DNA from: Victivallales bacterium
Lineage (GTDB): Bacteria > Verrucomicrobiota > Lentisphaeria > Oligosphaerales > Lenti-02
NCBI GenBank assembly: GCA_018648945.1
Contig: JABGQJ010000207.1
Coordinates: 1-11,071, forward strand
DNA length: 11,071 bases
Reading direction: 5' to 3'
A program made the position numbers and the translations under genes. Shown piece after piece: positions 1-7,100 of this stretch (within the stretch, counting starts at the first letter, position 1; each line of letters starts with the position of its first letter). The notes under the pieces were generated by a model. That model saw only the letters and a program-made list of their open reading frames with translations. It had not been told where the DNA came from and made no database searches.

Positions 1-13
1 CCCTCTGGGCTCC

Positions 14-31
14 GCGCTCGGGGACGAGCGC
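14..31. repeat. Perfect 7-bp hairpin with GGGA loop
   Basis: The arms GCGCTCG (14-20) and CGAGCGC (25-31) are perfectly complementary around the four bases GGGA, which has the GNRA tetraloop form on the plus strand. No T-tract follows on either strand, so a classical intrinsic terminator is not supported. It may belong to the palindrome cluster that fills this end of the window. Confidence 0.5.
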
Positions 32-150
32 ATCTCCAGGTGTCACCCATGCACCGACTCTGACGAGGCGACCGTCTCCCGCGCATGGTTCTGACATCCG
101 GCAAGATCCCAGCACCTGCTGAGGAACGGAAATGGCGCACCACCAGATCA

Positions 151-268
151 AGAGCCCCCGCATGGGGGGCGGAATATCGTAGCCACGGGTGCGCAACCTG
201 TGGTATGTCGAGATGAGAGGACCGAGCCCCCGCCAGGGCGGCGACATATGGCCGGAGGGCGCAAGCCC
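151..268. repeat. REP-like cluster of short palindromes
   Basis: Three clear hairpins lie in about 120 bases. GCCCCC/GGGGGC pairs at 154-159 and 165-170. CCACGGG/CCTGTGG pairs at 183-189 and 197-203, with one G-T wobble. GGGC-GCAA-GCCC at 257-268 has a GNRA loop. A GAGCCCCCGC word occurs at both 152-161 (as AGAGCCCCCG/C) and 224-233, each followed by a G-rich complement and then a diverged tail (AATATCG versus ACATATG), which suggests a degenerate tandem unit of about 72 bases. This organisation resembles repetitive extragenic palindromes. Membership in a named family cannot be shown without genome-wide comparison. Confidence 0.45.
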
Positions 269-287
269 GAACGGCTCCCCGGATCGG

Positions 288-301
288 CGGGCAGCTGCCC
301 G
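288..301. repeat. 14-bp perfect palindrome
   Basis: The sequence CGGGCAGCTGCCCG is its own reverse complement. Its left nine bases recur at 334-342. It could be a protein-binding dyad or part of the surrounding palindrome cluster; nothing decides between these. Confidence 0.4.
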
Positions 302-357
302 GCGAATTCCGACGGCAGCGGAGCGAAGTGAGACGGGCAGCTTCCAGGCCGCAACGA

Positions 358-373
358 GGGACGGAAGCGTCCC
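358..373 (-). terminator. Hairpin just after the FGE-fold gene stop codon
   Basis: GGGACG and CGTCCC form a perfect 6-bp stem with a 4-base loop (CTTC on the coding strand, GAAG on the plus strand). It lies 12 bases past the stop codon of the minus-strand gene, where an intrinsic terminator would sit, but no T-run follows. The 10-base core ACGGAAGCGT is identical to the core of the hairpin at 8514-8527. A hairpin directly after the gene is also where DGR target genes carry their recognition hairpin, though this loop does not fit the GRNA form reported for those. Confidence 0.4.
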
Positions 374-384
374 GAGTGGCAACG

Positions 385-3300
385 CTATTGAACCGCCCTC
401 GCGAGGCGGAAGCCCAAGACGCTGCTCCGGACCGACGGCGTGCCGCTGCCGCGATCCGCCGAGCGGCAGCGCTCGGCCAAGCAGTTCCAGCCGCCGCCGC
501 GCATCACGCGGACGGACGACCCGCCGGCACCGCCTTCTGGGTCCGTCACCGTGCCGGGATAGCCCCCGTACCAGTCCAAACACCATTCCCAGACATTCCC
601 ATGCATGTCATACAAGCCCCAGGCATTCGGCAAGTACGAGCCCGCCCCACCCGTTCCCACGGAGAGATCCCCCGTTTGGCTCTGCCCGGAACCGCCATTG
701 TACCAATACCGTCCCACCTCGGCCAGGTTCGGGCAGTTCTCGGTACTCGTCAGGTTCTTGCCCGAGTTCAGGGCGGTGATGGTCCCGGCCCGGCAGGCGT
801 ATTCCCACTGCGCCGCCGTGGGCAGGTCGAGCGTCGCCAGACCCGTTTTCTGGCGCAATATCCCCATGAACGAGGTCGCGTCCACGCTATTGCTTACAGG
901 CCACGTTGCCCCGGATGTGCTGCCCCGGACGTCATTGTAGGACACCTCCTCGACCGGGCGGGTATCGCGGCACGTGGCGTTGTTGAAGTAACTCGGCCAG
1001 GTCCCCATCACCCGCTCCCACTGCCTCTGCGTCACTTCGAACACGCCGACGTAGAGGTCTTCCGTCAGGGTGACCTCGTGCTGGGTCTCGTCCCCCCAGC
1101 GGCCCAGCTCGCCGACCGGCGAACCCATGTTGAAGGTACCCGCAGGGATGCGCCGGAGAACCAGCTTGGTGGTCTTGTACGCCGCCGTCCAGCCCCCTGC
1201 CGGCACTGCTGGCAGATAGCTCACCGGGTAGGTGGTCGCTGATGGCCCAGCGGAAAGGTGGATGACCAGATAGGCGCTAGGGAGTTCGGTCACCACAAAG
1301 GGAGCCGAAGCATAGCGCTTGCCCAACGTGCCGAGGAAGCCCGAGCCGTAAGCCGAGGCCCACAGCCGGTACTCGCCTAGCTCTGTCGCGGTGACAGTCG
1401 CCGAGAGGCCATCTGCCGCCGGTGCGACGGTCGGAATAGTGGCGCCGGGTGGCTCCGAGGTCGATTCCGCCCACCACTCGATGTTGCTCGGCGACACTTG
1501 GTTGCTCACGCCAGCAACGATATCCAGCGTGAAGACTGTTGGCTCATTGGTGCCCACCGTGTCCGGTGCGCTCGCGAAGGCGATCTCGGGGAGACTGAAC
1601 AGGTCGCTGTCCAACATGGTCCATTTCGGGCTGGTCCAGCCAGTCCCTACGCCGAAGATCCTCAGGCTGGCCTCCACGTAGCTCTCTACGAGGAAACCGA
1701 GGTCGAACTTGCTCATCTCGACTGGTGGCGGATCCAGTTGCGCGCCCGCGTCGAGCCCGACGGAGGGCACAATGTAGAGGCTGGTCTGAGGGCAATTGTA
1801 GAAACGGGTGGAGATCTCTGGGTAGACCTTGAGACGGGCCGATGCGTTGATACCGGCGCCCAGATCGACGGTGACCGAACGCTCGAAGCCGCTGTCGGTC
1901 ACCAGTCGGTAACCTCCCGCCTCGTCCCACTCGAAACCGAAAGCGAGCGTCTTCGAAGCAACGGTCCCGATGCCGACGTACGTCTCCGCTTCGGCGGACA
2001 GCGCCAATTCCGCCTTGAATGCGACGGACACCTCCTGCACCACCGGTACGCCGCCAACCACATAGTAGAACGTGTGGGCGAAGCCGCCGAGATTCTGCTC
2101 CCAGACACTGTTTGAGTAGCCGACGGTGTTGGACAACTCCAGAGTCGCATCGAGCGAAAGCGTGCCGCTGGCAACCATGCGGACATACTTGGGGCTCGGC
2201 AGCGGCGCCTCTGGATCGTCGAACCGTGCTTCAAGCTCGAAGACTGGTCCGAAACCCAAGTCGAAGTGGAGATCGACGCCTTCGGCGAAGCTGACTTCGC
2301 CGCGATTGCCCGACAGATCGACGAAGCCGCCACGGCCGTCCTCTCCCAAGGTGCGAGACAGCACGAAATGCCCGGCAGGATCGCGATAGGACGGTGCGGC
2401 GGCGGGGAGAAACTCGTTCGGCTCCACGGCGTCCATGTTGCTGACCACAAGGCTGCTGTGCAAGGTCCCTTTTCTGACAACCTGGGCCAACGTCGCCTCC
2501 TCGGTCACAAGCTCGATGTCTCCGGCTCGGCTGACGCCCACCGCCACGATGCGCCGCAGCCCGGTGCCGTTCGGGTTGTCGAAGACGATGGTGTCGCCAA
2601 CTGCCAAGGTCCCTGCAGTATCGACGGTCACCGTGCCGCCGTCCGCAGATACGGCCTGCACCGTCACTCCTGCTGCAGACAGTTCCTTTGGCGCGACTGG
2701 CACTGTCATGCTCTCGGCCAGCACGGGAACGGTCAGCTCCGTTAGGTCGAAGTAACTGTGGTTCCCTGCCTCATCCTCTGCCACCACGGCGATGCGGTAG
2801 GTCGCGCCTGGAGTCAAGTCTGTCAGCTCGGCCTGCGTGGTGCCGATGACGGTACTGACTAGGTTGGCATCGTCGATGAGCCCCGCGCGTCCGGCAAGCG
2901 CGGCGTAGACGCGGTAGGCCATGGCAGCGGGTCCCGTGCTGTCGTCCATGGCTTCGGGCCAGTGTATGCGGGCCTCGCCAGTTTCTGGCGAGTAGGCCAT
3001 GACCGCCCCTGCGAAGGCGGGGTTTGGCGAAATGCGCACGCTGCAATCCGTGGCGGCGTGGACCCAGGCACCCGCGCCACAAGGCAGGGAGTCGACCATG
3101 TGGTAGCGGAGTCCACGCCAGATGTAGACGGGGCCAGCAAGAGCGTCGCCGCTTGGCTCGATCCTCAGCGGCAAGGCGAGTGTCGAATAGGGACTGCTGG
3201 TGACCGAGCCGAGCAGGTTCCAGCCTGCGTTCAGGGAGAGTGTGCTATCCCTGACACTCGAGCCAACGACAGTCACCGGGGGCAACGGCTCAGCGAGGCG

Positions 3301-3573
3301 TCCAGGTGGCACCAGCGCGTAGACCCAGTAGCCTTGTCCTGGCTCAATGCGGTCCGCGATGACGTAACAGCCTGTCTGCGGGTCGTATCGCCAAACGCTC
3401 CGGAGATACTCTCCCTGGAACACAGCTGCCGGGCTCGGATCCTCCGGCGCGATGGGCACCGAGACCAAGTTCCAGCCGGGCACCAATTGCAGAGTGAACT
3501 GCTCAGCCATCGCCTGCCGGACGATAAGCGCCGTAAGCAGTACGACTACCCTCAGGGAGTATCCTGTCTTCAT
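385..3573 (-). CDS. Secreted multidomain protein with C-terminal FGE/SUMF1-fold domain
   Basis: This is a 1062-residue protein. The ATG at 3573 is preferred over an in-frame GTG at 3606: it directly starts a good Sec signal peptide (MKTGYSLR, hydrophobic VVVLLTALIV, cleavage after AMA, about residue 23) and has AAGG just upstream. Two GWNL modules follow (GWNLVS at 33-38, GWNLLG at 117-122, the second with RGLRY at 153-157), then an FN3-like domain at about 185-285 and a long beta-rich region to about 800 that I do not recognise. The FGE-sulfatase domain is 804-1062, with FNMGS at 814, QWEYACRAG at 922 and GNVWEW at 992. This fold includes true formylglycine-generating enzymes, but most secreted multidomain members are not known enzymes and some bind ligands. 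Here RGGS is replaced by RGGG, yet a Cys-x4-Cys pair (C1031, C1036) is present. The C-terminus resembles a DGR variable region. Enzyme activity is uncertain; an extracytoplasmic location is well supported. Confidence 0.88.
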   Translation of the reverse strand: MKTGYSLRVVVLLTALIVRQAMAEQFTLQLVPGWNLVSVPIAPEDPSPAAVFQGEYLRSVWRYDPQTGCYVIADRIEPGQGYWVYALVPPGRLAEPLPPVTVVGSSVRDSTLSLNAGWNLLGSVTSSPYSTLALPLRIEPSGDALAGPVYIWRGLRYHMVDSLPCGAGAWVHAATDCSVRISPNPAFAGAVMAYSPETGEARIHWPEAMDDSTGPAAMAYRVYAALAGRAGLIDDANLVSTVIGTTQAELTDLTPGATYRIAVVAEDEAGNHSYFDLTELTVPVLAESMTVPVAPKELSAAGVTVQAVSADGGTVTVDTAGTLAVGDTIVFDNPNGTGLRRIVAVGVSRAGDIELVTEEATLAQVVRKGTLHSSLVVSNMDAVEPNEFLPAAAPSYRDPAGHFVLSRTLGEDGRGGFVDLSGNRGEVSFAEGVDLHFDLGFGPVFELEARFDDPEAPLPSPKYVRMVASGTLSLDATLELSNTVGYSNSVWEQNLGGFAHTFYYVVGGVPVVQEVSVAFKAELALSAEAETYVGIGTVASKTLAFGFEWDEAGGYRLVTDSGFERSVTVDLGAGINASARLKVYPEISTRFYNCPQTSLYIVPSVGLDAGAQLDPPPVEMSKFDLGFLVESYVEASLRIFGVGTGWTSPKWTMLDSDLFSLPEIAFASAPDTVGTNEPTVFTLDIVAGVSNQVSPSNIEWWAESTSEPPGATIPTVAPAADGLSATVTATELGEYRLWASAYGSGFLGTLGKRYASAPFVVTELPSAYLVIHLSAGPSATTYPVSYLPAVPAGGWTAAYKTTKLVLRRIPAGTFNMGSPVGELGRWGDETQHEVTLTEDLYVGVFEVTQRQWERVMGTWPSYFNNATCRDTRPVEEVSYNDVRGSTSGATWPVSNSVDATSFMGILRQKTGLATLDLPTAAQWEYACRAGTITALNSGKNLTSTENCPNLAEVGRYWYNGGSGQSQTGDLSVGTGGAGSYLPNAWGLYDMHGNVWEWCLDWYGGYPGTVTDPEGGAGGSSVRVMRGGGWNCLAERCRSADRGSGTPSVRSSVLGFRLARAVQ
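400..498 (-). other. Candidate DGR-type variable region in the FGE-fold C-terminus
   Basis: This covers residues 1027-1058 of the FGE-fold protein. Related proteins, from memory of the family, have a run rich in Asn here (pattern GGSWNNNA..CRSANRNNN.P.NRNNN.GFR). In this gene most of those positions read TGC, CGC, GGC, AGC, GGC, GTC, AGC, AGC and GTC, each reachable from AAC by changing adenines only, while the framework (CRSA, TP, GFR) is intact. TTG, GAG and GAT do not fit or fit less simply. The coding strand at 400-420 is 21 bases without adenine, as expected of the invariant 3' end of a variable region. No template repeat or reverse transcriptase lies in this window. Confidence 0.35.
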
Positions 3574-3792
3574 CCGCCTTACTGGACTCCATGGACAACA
3601 CGGCACGAGAGAACTGCGTATGAACCATCACTCCCAAGTGGCATGGGGTCAAACGGTCGAACTGGATTCCGCTGAAACACTCTGAGGCGAGGGCGGTGGC
3701 GACCGGCGAGGGCGGGATGGGGATGGGATCCCGTGTGTCTCAGCAGAAACCGCTTGTACGGCAACCAGCGGCGTTCATGGCGATATCCTCGG

Positions 3793-3810
3793 CATCGTGT
3801 GAGGACGATG
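3793..3810. promoter_or_regulatory. Inverted repeat CATCGT-6-ACGATG
   Basis: The arms CATCGT (3793-3798) and ACGATG (3805-3810) are perfectly complementary around six bases. An overlapping alternative pairing, TCCTC (3786-3790) with GAGGA (3801-3805), uses part of the same bases. It may be an operator or a leader hairpin for the minus-strand gene, whose start lies 220 bases away. Confidence 0.3.
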
Positions 3811-3822
3811 ACCGTCCCCCCC

Positions 3823-3847
3823 ATGGGCTACCCTCCCTCCAGCCCAT
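3823..3847. promoter_or_regulatory. Inverted repeat ATGGGCT-11-AGCCCAT
   Basis: A perfect 7-bp inverted repeat has an 11-base pyrimidine-rich spacer (A then CCCTCCCTCC). As RNA on the minus strand it would be a hairpin with a purine-rich loop. It is the middle of three dyads spaced over about 110 bases. Its role is unknown. Confidence 0.35.
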
Positions 3848-3875
3848 CAGGCTCCTTCCATTTCTGGATTGAGTG

Positions 3876-3900
3876 GTCGTTGCTACGTTAGTGCAACGAC
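3876..3900. promoter_or_regulatory. Inverted repeat GTCGTTGC-9-GCAACGAC (operator-like)
   Basis: This is the strongest dyad in the intergenic region: two perfect 8-base arms separated by nine bases. The 25-base span with about 17 bases between arm centres, roughly 1.6 helical turns, would suit a dimeric DNA-binding protein. It could also form an 8-bp RNA stem. It lies between the two divergent genes, so it could act on both. Confidence 0.4.
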
Positions 3901-3960
3901 GCCGGAGCGCGTTTGTTCCGGCACCCGGTTGGGTCCGGATTCGGGATCGACGGCGGCGGC

Positions 3961-3988
3961 GGGGGAGGAAGGGCGGGGGTGCCGGGGG
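3961..3988 (+). promoter_or_regulatory. G-quadruplex motif in the upstream region of the adhesin gene
   Basis: Four runs of three or more G on the plus strand (3961-3965, 3971-3973, 3975-3979, 3984-3988) are separated by loops of 5, 1 and 4 bases, meeting the standard G3+N1-7 rule. A fifth GGG lies at 3993-3995. The runs are on the sense strand about 190 bases before the proposed GTG start of the plus-strand gene. Folding and function are not shown by sequence alone. Confidence 0.4.
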
Positions 3989-4047
3989 AATCGGGTGGAT
4001 TGCCCCGGGCGGTCGAGAGGGGCAAGTGAAACCATGCGAGACTGCGC

Positions 4048-4076
4048 TTGACGGAGTCGGCAGAAGGCACTATGCG
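4048..4076 (+). promoter_or_regulatory. Possible sigma-70-like promoter for the adhesin gene
   Basis: TTGACG at 4048-4053 matches the -35 consensus at five of six bases. It is followed after 17 bases by TATGCG at 4071-4076, a poor -10 match (three of six). If real, the TTG that opens the longest reading frame would be part of the -35 box and not a start codon, and translation would begin downstream. Weak evidence. Confidence 0.2.
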
Positions 4077-4176
4077 TTGTATGACGAGCGGTGCAGCGGC
4101 GGGAATGCACCGGCATGCGTGGTGTATGGTGGCCGGATGTTGCGCCCCACGGGGGCAAGGACGGGGAGTATGTTTC

Positions 4177-7100
4177 GTGGTTGACCTGTTCATGCGCTGT
4201 TTGCATTTCGCAGTCCGGATGATGGCCACTCCGGTAGCACGGTCGTGTGGCCACGGCGTCACGGCCCGCAGTCGGCAACGGGGTGGCTGGCGCAGCCTGA
4301 GCTTCAGACTGCTGGCATCCACGGTGTTCCTGGGGACCATGCTGTCTCCGCTGGGAACCGGTGCTGCCCCTGCGGCGGCGAACTCCGCGATCCAGAACCC
4401 TGTCTCCTTCCGGGATCCTATCGCCACCCCGGACAGTTTCACGGCGGTTCTCGGTGGCCACACCATCGACCTGTCCTGGAACCTGAATCCCAGCGGCGAC
4501 GACGTCCTGGTGGCCTGGAGCACGAGCCCCGTCTTCGGGATTCCGGCGGGCAGCTACTCTGTTGGCGACCCCATAGCCGGCGGCGGCACGGTCCTCTACA
4601 GTGGCGATGCGACGGCGGCGCCGCACACGGGACTCGCGCCGGGAACCACGTACTACTACACCGCATGGTCCGTCATTGCAGGCCCTGCCTTCTCTGCCGG
4701 AGTTGCCTGCTCGTCGTCAACCGGCATCTCCGTACCCTACACGGAGGACTTCGAGAACGGTGGCGCAATCCCCGCGGGGTGGACGCAGGAGCGGGCAACC
4801 GGCACGGCCGACTGGAGCTTCGAGGCAGGAGGACACGACGGGCATCCTGCCGGTGCCCACGGGGGCAGCTACAACGCGTTCCTGTACCACGAGGCGCTCA
4901 CAGACAACAAGACCAGGCTGTTCACTCCCGCGATCGACTTCGGGACTGCCACCGAGAATGCGCAGTTGACGTTCTGGCATTGCATGGAGAGCTGGGATGG
5001 GGACCAGGAGGAGCTCAGGGTCTTCTATAGAACCTCTACAGTTGGCTCGTGGACGCTCTTGGCTACCTATACTACCAGCGTACCAGCGTGGAGACAAAGG
5101 ACGGTTTCCCTGCCCGAGCCGGGCGGCAGCTACTACCTCGCGTTCGAGGGCAACGGGAAGTGGGGCTACGGCGTCTGTATCGACGACGTCCAAGTCACGG
5201 GAGAGGATCCTGGCATCACTCCAGGGAATTTCGCAGCAGTCCCCATCAGTGCCTCCCGCATCGACCTGTCGTGGAACCTGAATACTCCTGGTGATGACGT
5301 GCTGGTGGCCTGGAGCACCACGCCGGTGTTCGGAAGCCCGGTGGGCGCCTACTCAGTTGGCGACTCCATACCCGGAGGCGGCACGGTCCTTTCCAGCGGT
5401 GCCGCAACTGCCGTGTCGCACACCGGCCTCGCATCGGGAACCACGTACTACTACACCGCATGGTCCGTGTTCCCCGGCCCTTCCTTCTCGGTTGGGATTG
5501 CCTGCTCTGCACCGACCACGGCCTCTGTGCCCTACACGGAGGGCTTCGAGAACGGCGGGGTGATTCCTGCGGGGTGGACTCAGGAGCGGACAACCGGCGT
5601 GGCCGAATGGAACTTTCAGGCCGGAGGCCAGGCCGATCTTCCCGCCGGTGCCCACGGGGGCAGCTACAACGCGCGTCTCTACTGTGAGTCTGCTCTTGAG
5701 GACAACAAGACCAAACTGGTCACCCCCCTGATCGAGTTCGGGGCCGCCACGGAGAATGCCCAGTTGACCTTCTGGCATTGCATGCTGGACTGGAGTGGGT
5801 ACGTGGATGATTACTGGGTTCCGGGCCGGGATCAGCTCAGGGTCTTCTACAGGACCTCTGGGGGGGGATCCTGGACGCTCCTGGCGAGCTACACCACCAG
5901 CGTGGTCGCGTGGACGCAGCAAACGGTTGATCTGCCCAATCCTGGCGACAGCTACTACCTCGCGTTCGAGGGCAACGCGAGGTGGGGCCGCGGCGTCTGT
6001 ATCGATGACATTCAGGTCACGGCGGCCGAGCCGGGCATTACCCCGGGGACCTTCGCGGCAACTCCGGCTGGGGTCTCCCGCATCGGCCTGTCCTGGAACC
6101 TGAACGTCGATTCAGATGACGTCCTCGTGGCCTGGAGCACCACGCCGACCTTCGGGACCCCATCTGCAACCGACCCCGTTGGCCAAGCCATTCCCGGGGG
6201 AGGGACCGTTCTCTACAGAGGCGGCGCTACTGCCGTGTCGCACACCGGACTCGCTGCCGCTACCCCCTACTACTACAAGGCATGGTCCGTGCTCCCGGGT
6301 GCTGCCTTGTCGGCTGGTGTTGTCTGCTCGGCCTCCACGGATCTCTTCCTCTCGGTTCCCTTCACGGAGGGGTTCGAGAATGGCGGGACGATCCCTGCCG
6401 GCTGGACACAGCAACAGGTCACCAACACAGCTGACTGGACCTTCGAATCAGGAGGGCAGAGGAGACACCCCAACCGCGCCCATGGTGGCAGCTACAACGC
6501 GCAGCTGTCCTACTACTCCACCGCTGAACACAGAACCAAGCTGATCACGCCCATGATCCGGTTCCCCGTGGATGGCGGCAATGCGCAGCTGAAGTTCTGG
6601 CATTGCATGGCGGACTGGGAGGGAAAGCAGGATGAACTCAGAGTCCTCTACAGGACCTCTGCGAGCGGCCCGTGGACGCCCTTGGCGACCTACACAAGCA
6701 GTGTGGCGTCGTGGACGCAGCGAGTCCTTGATCTGCCCGAGCCGGGCGAGAGCTACTACCTCGCGTTCGAGGGGAACGCAAGGTATGGCTACGGCGTCTG
6801 TATCGACGACGTCGAGGTCACGGCAAAGAAGGATCAGGCGATCACCTTCGATCCATTGTCGCCCAAGACGTACGGCGATGCGGATTACGACCTCGGCGCG
6901 ACCGCCAGTTCTGGCCTCGCCGTCACCTACGTGAGCTCGGACCCAGGGACCGCGACGATCACCGGGAACGACCTCCATATCGTCGGTGCCGGCACCAGCA
7001 CGATCACCGCATCGCAGCCCGGCAATGACCTCTGGAGCCCCGCGCCCTTGGTAGAGCACGTCCTGACGGTCGAGCCTGCGCCGTTGACCTGCGCCGCCGA

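Larger units (their letters stand above)
1..384. other. Gene-free palindrome-rich region downstream of the FGE-fold gene
   Basis: No open frame here has a credible start, ribosome-binding site or recognisable protein; the frames are Arg/Pro/Ser/Gly-rich, as expected of GC-rich noncoding DNA. The stretch is full of short inverted repeats, at 14-31, 154-170, 183-203, 257-268, 288-301 and 358-373. A 9-base word, CGGGCAGCT, occurs at 288-296 and again at 334-342. The window edge cuts the region, so a gene further left may begin just outside. Confidence 0.6.
3574..4176. other. Divergent intergenic region between the two secreted-protein genes
   Basis: About 600 bases separate the two proposed start codons and must hold both promoters. 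No protein-coding frame is convincing. Frames here are rich in Arg, Pro, Cys, Met and His, with no supported start. The region holds three inverted repeats (3793-3810, 3823-3847, 3876-3900) and a G-quadruplex motif (3961-3988), listed separately. A sigma-70-like promoter for the plus-strand gene may sit at 4048-4076. No clear promoter for the minus-strand gene was found. Confidence 0.5.

Noticed and set aside
132..182. 16-codon plus-strand frame preceded by GAGGAACGGAA
   Set aside because: There is a weak upstream purine stretch, but the frame runs through palindromes and ends within a hairpin. No sign of a real peptide.
328..1242. Long plus-strand open frame (304 codons) opposite the FGE-fold gene
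   Set aside because: It is fully antisense to a well-supported domain, Arg/Pro/Ala-rich, with no recognisable motif or ribosome-binding site. Such frames are common opposite GC-rich genes.
3579..3824. 81-codon minus-strand frame upstream of the FGE-fold gene
   Set aside because: It overlaps the true start of the FGE-fold gene in another frame, and its His/Pro/Arg-rich product has no recognisable features.
4048..4176. N-terminal extension of the adhesin from TTG 4048
   Set aside because: No Shine-Dalgarno lies before TTG. The extension is rich in Cys, Met, His and Trp and would place the signal peptide about 85 residues from the start. The TTG may be part of a -35 box.
3883..4626. 247-codon minus-strand frame across the intergenic region and start of the adhesin gene
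   Set aside because: Very Arg-rich, antisense to the coding start of the adhesin, no ribosome-binding site and no domain.
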